Source of the DNA: Pagrus major
Taxonomy: Eukaryota > Chordata > Actinopteri > Spariformes > Sparidae
Direction: 5' to 3'
DNA length: 64,000 bases
Assembly (NCBI RefSeq): GCF_040436345.1
Contig: NC_133223.1
Location: forward strand, 23,881,410 to 23,945,409
Position numbers and translations under genes: made by a program. Each line of letters begins with the position of its first letter. The stretch's first letter is position 1. Positions 25,936-51,764 of this stretch are shown here, in pieces. The notes beneath the pieces were generated by a model. That model ran no database searches and was not told the DNA's origin. It saw nothing but the letters and a program-made list of their open reading frames with translations.

Positions 25936-27399
25936 ACCTTTTACAGGTCATGATATATCAGTGTTGTGTTCACAAATTGTTTCCACTGCCCCAGTGACCA
26001 AAAAAAGCAGTTATTGAATGATAAAATAAAACAAACACGTGATTTTGTAGAACAAAAAGGAGCAATCGATGGCTTCTGTGTTGGTTTTGCCAGCTAACTC
26101 TCTCCCCTTGCCTGCGGTGTACACACTCACAGAGCAGAAATGTTCTTACATTTTCTAAAGAGTTGTGTTAAATCTTAACAACACACCGGGCAATGCAGCA
26201 TTGTCTTCCACACATTCACTCATAGCTTTGTAGCTAACCCAAATGGAACAACTTAAACTGCTTCGGACACTATAGGATGAACTGTTATCAGCCAGGGTGG
26301 AGGGAGCACACCTGAGAGACTGCTGGGCCTTATTCTACACGTCAACTTTAATGCTTCTACCTGTACATATTACATCTTCTTTTATTAGATGTGAACAGCT
26401 GCCAGTAAGTTACATGCCTGAGTGGATCCAGATGAATAAATAACCCAACATGAAGTTAACCAGCTTATCAGTCAGACCGTCAGGAGCCTGTCATCATCTA
26501 AAATAGTTTTTTTTACCTGAGCCTGCCGGCAACAAACACCCTGATCCCTTGTAATGATTTCTCTCTGTGGCACGACTCTAATTTCTCTGTGTAATGAACT
26601 GTAGACAGACGAGCCTGTCGACAGGAGTGACGGCAGAGAGACCGGTGTACCTGCTGAATGTGCAGCTGGGGACGTGAACAGGAATCAGGGGAACAACAGG
26701 GTTTTATGGGGTCAGAGGAGCTCTCTCCGTCTGGCTCTGGCTTTCTCTCCTTCTCTCTCTCGCCCTGTAGCCTCCTGGTGGTCAGGTGAGGCAAAAGCAC
26801 AATTCACACAAGAGTTGGGTGAGTCAGAGTGGGTCTTGGATGTAGACAGTTAAATATTACTTTACAAAAACTCAAAATCTTATCAACTATATTTTTCTTA
26901 TTTCTCGTCACAATTGCCTAAAAAGTATCAATTCGCTGAGATAAATGGAGCTGGTTTTTGGACAGTTTTCACTTGTTCCATTGGCAGATTTATGCATTTA
27001 TAACAGGCAAGAAACACAGTGTATTCTTTGTTTTCTTCAAATTTTTTAAAGAATATTTTAGCTACCCACTCTAATGAGTGGTATAGAGTAAAGCAGTGGT
27101 TGCCAACATGGTCCCCGCGGGCACCTGGCAGCATGCAGTGAGCAGAGAAGGGAAGGTAAAGTTTTAATGTTTCTGGGGAAAATGTATCAATTGATGACAC
27201 AGAGAACTACAAAAAAAACTACTGCTTCAGGTGTCCACAGGTGCGGCACCGTGGTAGTCCCAGAATGATTTTATCATATTGATCATTGATTTCTCATTTT
27301 AAGCATAGACAAAGGTTCAAGTGGCAAAACTCCATATCTCAGGATTTGACAATTTCAGCTTTTTAAGCGAATTGCATACACTGCACTGCAAAGACTGTG

Positions 27400-27421
27400 A
27401 TAAATAAATAAATAAATAAAT
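27400..27421 (+). repeat. (AAAT)n microsatellite
   Basis: Five ataa/aata units in a row. Confidence 0.85.
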
Positions 27422-28527
27422 CTGTTATGCTTCTGGTGGCTGGACATTCTGAAATATTTTCAGAAATTCTGTAAAATCACTTCCTGCACTGGCCACCAAA
27501 TTTCCATTTTTTTTATTTTTCCAATTTATGTTTTTTCAATGTAGACCCCACCTGCAGTAACGGAGCAGGACATGCAGATGAAGATGGTTTTCCCTCCCCT
27601 ACATCCATAGGCCACAGCCCTTGTTTAGCAAATGAAGGGAAAGATGGAAACTCATAAAGCTTGTGGACTTACGGGGCACATGAGTAAATGGCCCTGCCTT
27701 GGAGCCTGTTGCCTAGCTACTGCCTACATCCATCCTGTATGATTTTTATTCTATTTCCTTTCTTTTTTTTCTCTTTTTTTTTGCAAAGAGAAGACTTGAA
27801 TGAAGCTGATTACATAACATGCGTACGTGCATGTGTACATCGTGTACTGTACTTGTCTTTATGTGTCATTCGTTTATTCTGTCCGTCCTCTCAATTCTTT
27901 GTTCCACTTTCTTCCTTTTATTTCACATTTCATTGAATGTTTTGCATTTTAAGGGTTGTGATGCAAAATGACTCAACACATGAGGCTATTAATGTTAAAC
28001 TTTATGTATTGACACTGTTACTGTTGCCTCAGTGGAAAACACCGCTGGAAAACAGCAGATTGAAATGCCACTTCAGAGTTGAGACAACAAGAGCTACTTT
28101 CAAAAACATCTTGAATCTAAAGCAGCGTTACCCGTTCACGGCCAGCACTTTCGATGTTATTTCTCTTTATTCTTTTATCTTATCTGGTTCATCGCAGACC
28201 CATGTGTCACTGTCATTTCTTTCCTGTCAGTGCTTTTCAACAAATTCATCTATCTGCCAGATTTATTTATCCTTCTGCAGCATTTCTGCTATTCAGTTGA
28301 TTCGTCCTTCAAACTGTGCGCGCTGCAAAGAGCAGAGGAGAAAAATCACAAGAACAGAGCCACCAAGGGCAGAACGGCAAGCTGAAGTGTTGACTATGTA
28401 AAGACAGAGGTCAAAATTCATCCGGTGCCACAATTGTATATTGATTGTAAAATAAAGTCTCATTAAACATTCAGCATGCTGTGCAATAAATATATTAAGC
28501 AAGTACAATAATGTGTGTGTTTTCCAG

Positions 28528-28609
28528 AAGGAACAAAGGGACAGTGTGTGCTCAGGACTGAGGCTCAGTGGCTGAAATGTGGCTGTTGGGTTCAAGAGAA
28601 ATGTTCCCG
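28528..28609 (+). CDS. weak candidate exon, Cys-rich
   Basis: 82 nt between gtgtgttttccag and CCCG/gtaggt. In the only open frame it reads GTKGQCVLRTEAQWLKCGCW VQEKCS. The cysteine spacing faintly recalls an EGF-like segment. Its start phase (two bases) does not match the end of the exon at 24643, so at least one exon between them is missing from my reading, or it is unrelated. Confidence 0.3.
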
Positions 28610-30120
28610 GTAGGTTGATGCTTTTATTTTCATTCTTTTCTTTGCTGGACTGCTGTCATAGAGTGGGTTTTAATTATTGGAGATGTGAAGTGAAGCATGT
28701 GTTTGATTTTGTATGTGCTGTTTGCAAGGACATTTGATGAAGTGATGAAGTGTTGAAGGCTTGGCACGTACACTGCGAATCAAAAGTCAGTTGCCAATTT
28801 GCCATTTGCCTTGTCTGAATAGGGCTAAGAGTTAAGTTTATGATGACTTCCTGCAACTGAAAGCTCTTCATGTCCTTTTTCTTCTTGTTGAACTTGTTTA
28901 CATAAGAGAGCATAATACCTCTGCTGTCCTTTCTATTTGAACACAGTACAAATATAGGAAAAATACAGAAAATAAATCAAAAAGCTTTACAGAGAAACAG
29001 GATCTCAGAGCGTTACCAAAACCTTTTGACAACAAAGTTAAATGGTCCTTACAATACTAAACGGAGAGCTGTAAATTACTGTGGAGATAATGTCATTTAA
29101 CCAGCATATATTTTACGCTGACATTTACTTAATGAGGAGAGATAGCAATCTGCGAGCAGATTCAGAATCCGCTCTTGTTTCCTCCTATGGACTTTTAACC
29201 TTTGCTGTTTGAACATGATTTGTTGAATATGTTGATGAAATTAGCCTTCTCAGATGTGTTTGGGCGGTGTTTGTCCTGCGGCTGGTGAGTCAGGCGCAGC
29301 TTTGGGCAGATGGTGGTCGGAGCGGTGCATGAGGTACGCTTGATATTCATCAGGAGAGCTGACCTCTGCCATGATGTATTCAAGCATTCGACAAACCTCA
29401 ATCAGAGTTCATGATGCATAATGAATGGATGCAGAAATTCAAAAACAAGACAAAAGCCATTTTCAGCTCTCCATTTCACTCCCACTGCCCTGCTCTCATC
29501 ATTAAGTTTGGTAAAAAAAAAAAAAAATAAATTAAAAAATGATATTCAGAAAACATTTTTTGGAACAAGAACACCTGAGCTGATTCAAGGTTGGTTATTT
29601 AAAAAGAAATTGATGCGGTAATGCTGGATCTATCAATGTTCACCATGTATTAGTAAAAGAAATGCACACACCCACACTCAAATTCTTTCTCAAGTGAAAA
29701 TCTTAGAAAATGTGCAGCAGCACAAAGCTGCAGCCACTTCAGTTTTGTGGGCTCAGAGAGATCCTTGACATTTGGAATGAACCACTGTTTCTTCACAGGG
29801 CTGCAGTTTTTAAATGGGTTTAGTGCAATCACACACTGATGGAATGTAAAAAACTTTCACTTCTTTGTAAATGCAAAGAACATGAAGGATGATTTGACTG
29901 CATCATTGGTTATACTCATTACATGGTATGAAATTGTATGCCAACACATCATAATAATCAAAATGGTGATATAATATCAATAACACTAAGTTATCAAATA
30001 AGCAACTATGTTGTGTACATACCATAACCGACTTTTTCAGCTATGTCGACGGGGAATTCAATTTCCACAGAAATGAGTAGTTTTGAGAATTGTCTATTTT
30101 TGCCATATGTTTCCCGACCG
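28610..30120. other. non-coding stretch
   Basis: Apart from the weak minus-strand frame at 29250-29408 and poly-A at 29513-29527, no feature is recognised. A + strand frame at 29413-29510 (MMHNEWMQKFKNKTKAIF) is open but lacks compatible splice phases. Confidence 0.4.
29250..29408 (-). CDS. possible terminal exon on the minus strand, unrecognised
   Basis: A 52-codon stop-free stretch ending in TGA, in a locally GC-rich patch. Reads TLIEVCRMLEYIMAEVSSPD, EYQAYLMHRSDHHLPKAAPD and SPAAGQTPPKHI. The composition looks coding, but no convincing acceptor precedes it and I know no family that it fits. It could be a last exon, a relic or chance. Confidence 0.25.
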   Translation of the reverse strand, partial: TLIEVCRMLEYIMAEVSSPDEYQAYLMHRSDHHLPKAAPDSPAAGQTPPKHI

Positions 30121-30770
30121 TTAAAGGATAGGTCCATCCAAAAATATAAATTAAGTCATTATCTACACACGACCATGCTGACGGAAAGTCGGGGGAATTT
30201 CCGTAGTCCACAAAACAGGAGCTTCACAGCAAAACAGTGTTGCAGCAATCTCCTAAACAACTGAAGTATATGGGGACTTGTTTTAAAGTGAAAAAAAAAG
30301 ACAACCGATAAAAAACCCACAAAATGCCTCCATACAGCTTGTCCGACTTGATACAAGTCTTCGGAACCCCTGAGATTCCAAAATGATTTTAAGAAACGTT
30401 ATTTACACCCTTTTTAAAGCACAAATCTCCACTATAGCTGCTAAGCTAATAGCGTTAGCACACACCCAGTCTGAAGTGGGTACACAAGCTCGACTGTGTG
30501 TCGAAGGTGTAAATAATGTCTTTTCAAATCAATTTGGGATCTCAAGGCTTCTGGAGACTTTGATTCCGCTGGACAAGCTGTATGGAGCCATTTTATGTTT
30601 CGGTTTCCGTTGTTTTTTTAACGTTTTAAAACACGTTTAGGAGAATGCTGCAACGCTGTTTTGATGTAAGGTTCCCAAAATTCCCCTGACATTCCATCTG
30701 CATGAGGGTGAGTAGATAATGACTGAATTTTCATTTTTTTTCCCAAACGTATCTTTTAAAATTATAAATA
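30121..30770. mobile_element. MITE with terminal inverted repeats, full length
   Basis: Starts gttaaaggataggtccatcc and ends with the inverted cccaaacgtatcttttaaaa. The interior is palindromic in layout: gtcattatctacaca near the start against tgagtagataatgac near the end, and agcaaaacagtgttgcagc against tgctgcaacgctgttttg. The order matches a very common fish MITE. A fragment occurs near 25790-25930. Confidence 0.75.
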
Positions 30771-30900
30771 CTAACATTTTGTACATTGCTGTTCACTGCT
30801 AACGAGCAGGCTATCAACCATTTATGCAAAATGTGTCATGGTTCTGTTGTTAATTGCAGCTTTATGTGGCAGAAAGGACATGACATTTTCTTCAAACAGA

Positions 30901-30901
<1 letters not shown>

Positions 30902-30934
<33 letters not shown>

Positions 30935-31070
30935 CATCCATGTTATTTATTACACACCTCTCTTTCACACATGCACACAGTCCACCTGGTTCACTGTATG
31001 TACGGAGGTGATACCTGTGAGAATGTGTCACCTCACTCTGTTCCCACTGCATCACTGGATGGATCAGTGG

Positions 31071-31140
<70 letters not shown>

Positions 31141-31325
31141 TTGTTTGTGTGGTGAAGAGGGGAGTATATCTGCTGTGTTTGCCGACTTCTGTTTTTGTGC
31201 TTGCTACAACATTTTTATTGTCTGTGTAAGAGATTAGAATAATTGTTCGTTTGTCAACATTGGAACATTGTATTTACTGTGTGTGTGTGCCTGTGTGTGT
31301 GTCTGTGTGTGCGTGTGTGTGTGAA
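30902..31325 (+). repeat. cluster of (CA)n and (TG)n microsatellites
   Basis: (CA)n at 30902-30931, (TG)n of about 33 units at 31073-31138, and interrupted TG runs at 31277-31322. Long alternating purine-pyrimidine runs of this sort can adopt Z-DNA. The flanking open frames are artefacts of the repeats. Confidence 0.9.
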
Positions 31326-31329
31326 GGGG

Positions 31330-34300
31330 AGAGAGGATGAGGAGGGGGATCTAGGACAGGTGCTTTATGAGAACCCCTTTGACTCATGGTCTCTTTGCTA
31401 ATTAAGTTTAGGCTCTTTATGTGTGTGCGAGTGTGTGTTTGTGTGTGCTTGTCTATCCATGGGAAAGGTTTGCCTTTTCCACTCTCTCACCCTTTGATTA
31501 TCTTTTTTTTAACCCATCTAAAGGCACATTCTGTCTAAGCTCTTTGACGTTTTCACTTGCTGGTATTTTAACTTATCAAACATTGACATATTATGAAATT
31601 TTCTTCTAAAATACTGCTGTTCAAATATGTGCAAGTGTTTTGTGTTTCCTCATAATTTTAGCAAAATCACTTATGAAACAGTTTAAAGCACCATGGGACA
31701 ATAACAGTCTCCAAAAGTGTGGGACCAACCCATTACTCATACCCATCCTGTGCATATCTGATCAATAAGTCAAACATGTTGATATTTTTTAAAGGTTAGT
31801 TTTCATAGTGTCATATTCATAATCATAGTGTACCTTTTTGTATTCATGTTGAAGCTACATTTACTGTTGTGTCAGCCTTGAGTCATCGCAGCAGGCTGCT
31901 CTATCACAAACTTCTTACTTACATGGATGGCTGTTCTGCACATTAGTCATTTAAAAGGAAAAAGCAAAAGTACTAGTACACAGAGATGGATGGGTAGACA
32001 CACAACCTGCATGTATGAATTTTTACTCATTATTTAGCGATTTTGAATAATAATTAATCTGGTCTTTTCATCTAAAGTGCAAATTGCTGAAGAATGATTT
32101 TAATTTCCTGCTGTTAATTTTTTGGGAGATTAACACTTGGCTACAGATTGATAAAAAAAACAGAGGTGGTTCAGTCTCTGTGTGCAAAAAATAAGCTTGC
32201 ATTCGCCAGCAGGGAAGATGGTCTTTAGCCTGAGTGGGAGTTGTTGGCTGAAATGAAAGAAAAGAGGAAAGTATTTTAAGGATGATACTGCTGTTGGTGT
32301 GTTGTCACACACCATTACATTCAGTGGGCTTCTTTTATATCGGGGGATTCGATTTGTGTTTATTTCAAACCTGCTCAGGATAAATGAGATTTGTCGAAGT
32401 CCATTTTGATTTGCTGGGCTATTTATCACAAAGGCTTTTCTTTCTTTCTTTCTTTTTATCAGCATTCACTTTTGTTGTGTTTTTTTCTTTAATTGAGGGA
32501 CTGATTGAAGGATAACATCTAACAAGATTGCAGGTTGGAGAGGAGATGGCAAAAGCGACTCTTACAAAACATTTCCTTTCAGATTCTTTCAGTTTGTAAA
32601 ACCCTGAAGCCCACAGACCATCAAATAATGAAAATGAGTTTTGAGCACAATCTTGCATTTCTTTACCCTACAACTGAGTGACTAAATAAAACCAGCAGCC
32701 TAAAATCTTTTGTTTAAAATCCGTCGTGAGGAGACACATCGTCAACAGGAGCAAGTGCATCCACTCCAAATTTATACTGCAAGCTTAAGCAAGTCGAATC
32801 GTGCCTGCCACCCACAAGCTATTTTCCACCTGCTGCCCACCTACATCAACAATAGTGAAGCATAGTCCAAGGATAAACACAAACAGACACAACAGAGTGC
32901 ACATGGTGGCTACGCTCCTCAGATTAACCTTTATCCTCCCTGATGAGACCTGTTGTCTTTACCTGGAGCGCTCTGCATTCAACACAAACTGGACACATTA
33001 CAGAAACAATGCAAACCTTTTACTCTGAGATAATGCTACGTGGATTTTTAGGAGGTTGGACTGAAGCGGCTCTCCTGACCTCTAGGTTAAGCCGAGTCTA
33101 TCGAACAAAAAACATCCAATTCACTCTTAAAAGCTCCTGCAGGGCAATTCAGTGTCTTACAACACAGTACACAAAAATGTGATTAGTTACTAAGAAACAA
33201 GTGAGGAAAGATCTGATGGAAGTTCATGAATAAGTCTGAGAGGCACAAACTAGTTAAACGACTCATTAATTACTAATTACTAAATCATTAGTTACTCTTT
33301 GTGTGCCATCTCAAGAAAAGGGATACATTATACTAAGAACTGACTAAATGGTCCCTCGTTACCTCATTAACATTACCTACCATTTTGCTTAATGCATTAA
33401 TAAGACTAAGTGTTAATAGTAGCATCATAGAATGTTTATTGTGAGATTGTAAGACATTAAGACATTAGTTAACAGTTCATAGACTGCAAAATAAAAGCTT
33501 TATAAGTTTCTTATAATTGTTTATAAAAGCCCTATAGGTAATACAACTTACCTTTTATGTCATTCTTAAACCTTAACAAATTTTTGCTATTGTTTTTCTA
33601 AGATTAATACAAACTTTATTGTGTTTTATTAACAGTTAGCTACACATTTTGCAGCTACGGGATCTAAAGAGAAAACAATACTGTGTAATGGTTAACACAT
33701 CCTTCATTACGCATTGGCTTTTGACTTTATTGAATAGTACAAGAGCAGAAGGCTGGATTTGCATCCCTGGCCACTGTACAACACATCCTCATACCAAAAC
33801 GAGCAACTCCAAAACATCACATATATCACCTTTCCCAGATGACGGTTGGAACAAACCAGCGACTGGTGTACCAGACCTTCGTGGTACGCTCGCAGTTTGA
33901 GTAGGTTAAAGGAGGAAAAGGACTTGGTTAGGTTTAGGAAAACATTGAGGTTTGGCTTAAAAGAACCATGTTACTTCTGTAACTTTGTTACAAAACTTAC
34001 CTACATTGCATACTTAACTTATGTTATGTAAATGCCATAAGTTCACTTGGTTAGTAAATTAAAAGAACTCACTGTTGACTTATGGACGCAGTCAACTGTC
34101 TCTTGAATAAAAGTGATGAAGGCACTTGCAAATGACATGGTAGTACAAAATGTAACCCATACTTTGGTGTTTCATTTTTACTTAAGATTTCATTAAACTT
34201 TTTTCTTCTTTTTACAAAATGAGCCCAAACACCAGCAGAGAGGAGGATCTCTGGATCTGGTTTGAATTTGAATCAAATACTAATAATACAAATACTAATA

Positions 34301-34800
34301 CTAAGCTTGTCTACTAAATATTTAAAAAACAATACAGAATGGAAATGCTATTGACTCGTCCAACCCGTAAAGAATTCATAAACAGTTACTGATGGTCCTT
34401 TCTCTGACGAGGACGGGCTGCACTGCAGTAGGAACAAGAGCCCTACCAGGTTAGCTACCTATCACAGTACAAGAACATTAATATAAAGTGTTACCACCCT
34501 TTTTATTAGTCATGAAGGGGAAGTCTGTTCTTTAGTAACTCATCATATCTACCAAGACAACCTAAATAACTCTCAAGTAAGAGTCATTTATGAACTACCC
34601 ATTAACGATTGATGGTTTCTCACCTGTCCCCTGACAACTACACACATTATGTGTACCATATTGTTAGGTGTACCCGATATCTTGAGGGGCACACAGCAAG
34701 ACAAAGCAAATTTCTATTATGACATTAAACAAAAGTGATTTTGTTGTTTCAATGAGCTTCCCTAAGTGTTCACTTTACTTTCCTGTTGCAACTACGGCAC
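31330..34800. other. non-coding stretch before POU1F1
   Basis: AT-rich, with many taatta/ttagtta words (33190-33640) and one repeat fragment near 33720-34060 (acttggttaggtttaggaaa). No exon, RNA gene or CpG-rich promoter is seen. Distal POU1F1 enhancers could lie here but cannot be recognised. Confidence 0.4.
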
Positions 34801-35050
34801 AAGCCTGTAATCAGCGAGAGAGACAGAGAGATAGCGAGAGGGGGAAGAGGAGAGGAGGGGATCGGGTTTCTCAGCCGCTCTGTACCCTAATCCTGGATTT
34901 GGAAACGGGATGAGGAGATGCAGGTTAGGACAAACACAGGTAATAACAGCACTGACATGGGATTGGTAGGTAGGGGTAAGCAGCTTGATAGGAAATAGGA
35001 GGGGGGGGCTCACAGGTCGAGAGAGGGGTGGTTAGGTGTGGGTGGGTGGG
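34800..35050 (+). other. purine-rich upstream region of POU1F1
   Basis: Alternating gagag, ggagagg and ggtgggtggg runs form a G/A-rich block just before the TATA-like box. It stands out from the AT-rich surroundings and may be part of the proximal promoter. No reading frame here looks coding. Confidence 0.35.
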
Positions 35051-35051
35051 A

Positions 35052-35058
35052 TATAAAT
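35052..35058 (+). promoter_or_regulatory. TATA-like box upstream of POU1F1
   Basis: TATAAAT in a GC-richer setting (gggatataaatacctgcag), about 600 bp before the ATG. If it is the core promoter, the 5' untranslated region would be near 580 nt unless an upstream intron exists, which is long for this gene. The weaker alternative CAATAAAAGG at 35605-35614 would place the start about 30 nt before the ATG. I cannot decide between them from sequence alone. Confidence 0.3.
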
Positions 35059-35244
35059 ACCTGCAGTAGACAAGGGCGGCAAAATGCTGAGGATATGACA
35101 GATACTGGCTTTCCTGCATCTATAATAGAGAAAAACAGACAGGGACATGCACTGCAGAGGCCCTAATGAGAGAAAGCTCAGTAGCTGAGGAACACCTTTG
35201 AGCAGAAGTACCAGTGATAGTAACCTGAACCTGAAGCTCATCAC

Positions 35245-35251
35245 TATTCAT
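35245..35251 (+). promoter_or_regulatory. possible Pit-1 binding site (autoregulation)
   Basis: TATTCAT matches the Pit-1 core TATNCAT, although only one of the two preceding bases fits the A/T preference. It lies 412 bp before the POU1F1 ATG. Pit-1 is known to bind its own promoter in mammals. A seven-base match is easily chance, so this is only a candidate. Confidence 0.2.
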
Positions 35252-35662
35252 CTTCGAAAGTCTTGGCTGAGGCTGCAGATGTGTCTAAAACTGTGAAGAG
35301 ATCTGAAGTGCTGACATCCATTTCTCTTTGAGAAGAAAAAGGTAACCCATCACAGTTTCCCACTCGCATATTCCCGCAAGACCTAAGTGAGAACGATGTT
35401 TGACTGAGCCGAGGAGGAAAGGACAAAAAAAGAAGAAGATACGAGAGGTGACAGAGGACGAGATAAAGACAAAGCAGAACAAGAGAAGGCGAGACGAAGT
35501 AAGACATAATAAAACACAACAAAGGCAAGGACAACGATCTCAAGAAGATAAGACAAAGGACGAGGAAAGCAACAAGGCAACGAAATAAAACACAGAAAAT
35601 AATCCAATAAAAGGAATCACGTCAAAGTACCATCGGGACCATCTGAAGGAGACCAGAGAAGA

Positions 35663-50335
<14,673 letters not shown>

Positions 50336-51591
50336 TTCAAGATTTGATCCATTCACCTCTAGTCTGATGGAGGTTGGAGTGAAATGTGTTGTGGAGTGTT
50401 TCACCTAGTAGTGAACACTGCCCTCGCCCTGCATTCAGCAACTGCTCTCAAAAAAATTTAATTAATTTAACGTTCGGATGAAAATTAATATCCTGTGAGG
50501 TCAGCCTGACAAAAAATATAGAAAAAAAAACTGAAAAACACTCAAATGCCACAATTCTGCTAGAAAATCATGAGTCATTGCCAGTTTGTTACTTGAATCC
50601 AAAGCGGTAAATGTTTGTTCTTATGTGCTGTGGTTTTCTTAATATTTTGAAACAGCATCTCTTTAATCTCGCTGTGTCCCAGAAAAAGAAAACATAAATG
50701 TCAAAGAGCGACCGAGCCAGTCATTTTTCATTCTTGAAGTTGAAACTGTGAAGATAAGAGGTTTTCATTAACCGCACATGACGCTGCAGCTCCCTGATAT
50801 TTAAATGCACTGACTCTTAGCTGTGCCTTGTTTGCTGTGTGCATACTGAAAGTATATTAATTACGCAGACCAGATATAATTTATTCCATCAGCAGCGGCG
50901 TGCAGATGAGTACTCACACAGATCAGCCCTGTGCCTTTCTAAAAAGTCCTTGACTTTGTCCTTTTTTGAGAGAAGGGACATTTTCTGCATCTGCATTGAT
51001 CCTTTGTGTCGTTGTCGTTGTTGTTGTGTATTTGTGATTAGAACTGATACTGTCCTGTGATTAATAACACAGATCTTTGTTTTATTTATTGTAGCTGTGG
51101 TCAAAACTAATATATTTCACTCAACCTATTTATTTGAAATCTAATATATTATGTTGATCTAGTTTGCTGAGATTTGATCTATGGTTTGAAGTCAGGGATA
51201 TGTAAAACATTTCTGTCAACAGATGGACCTGAGCTCTGCTGTTTCCCTGTTTAATATTTCATATTTGTTGATGTTGTGCTTCTGCTGACGCTGCCTTGAC
51301 AAAGTGTCAGACGAAGAACATCAGCCAGTCACGACTCTGACCTGGTTGGGATGACGGATGTCTCAAGTGAGGAAACATGCCACGACTTTCCTTTCAGACG
51401 AAATATAGGGCTTCATATTCATCTTACATCAAAGGAAGGAAATGATAGACCATGAATGTATCAAACAGATAGATATGAAGTGCCTTCCTGTAAATATGCC
51501 AAAGACATAGCTGGTTAGTACAAAATGTGCACTTGTGCTGCAATCGTCTTTAATTTCCCAGAAAGATAAATCTGTTTAATTCATTTCTGAC

Positions 51592-51764
51592 AATAAAAAG
51601 GAACCGTGTCATGAAGAGTTACACGTACCATCTCTCATTTTTTTTCTTTTATTGTAGTTATATTACCCTATGAATACATACATTAGGAGAGAGCGAGAAT
51701 CTGGTCATGTGCACAGCATGAACTGTACAATTCACGGGCGTGTCGCTGGGGATTCATAAATAAA
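51592..51764 (+). terminator. candidate POU1F1 polyadenylation signals
   Basis: Canonical AATAAA hexamers occur at 51592-51597 and 51759-51764, about 1.26 and 1.43 kb after the stop. Either would end a long 3' untranslated region. No earlier AATAAA was noticed on the + strand after 50335. Which one is used cannot be read from sequence. Confidence 0.45.

Noticed and set aside
27541..27655. Possible exon after ttttttcaatgtag (PTCSNGAGHADEDGF frame)
   Set aside because: No usable donor in any frame before stop codons, and the phase does not connect to the neighbouring candidates.
27937..28401. 154-codon + strand open frame
   Set aside because: No splice context, no domain, mixed composition. 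A frame of this length is not unlikely by chance in 64 kb.
34719..35607. Several overlapping frames on both strands before POU1F1
   Set aside because: Purine-rich low-complexity DNA lacking stops in some frames. None is compatible with POU1F1 exon 1 or has splice support.
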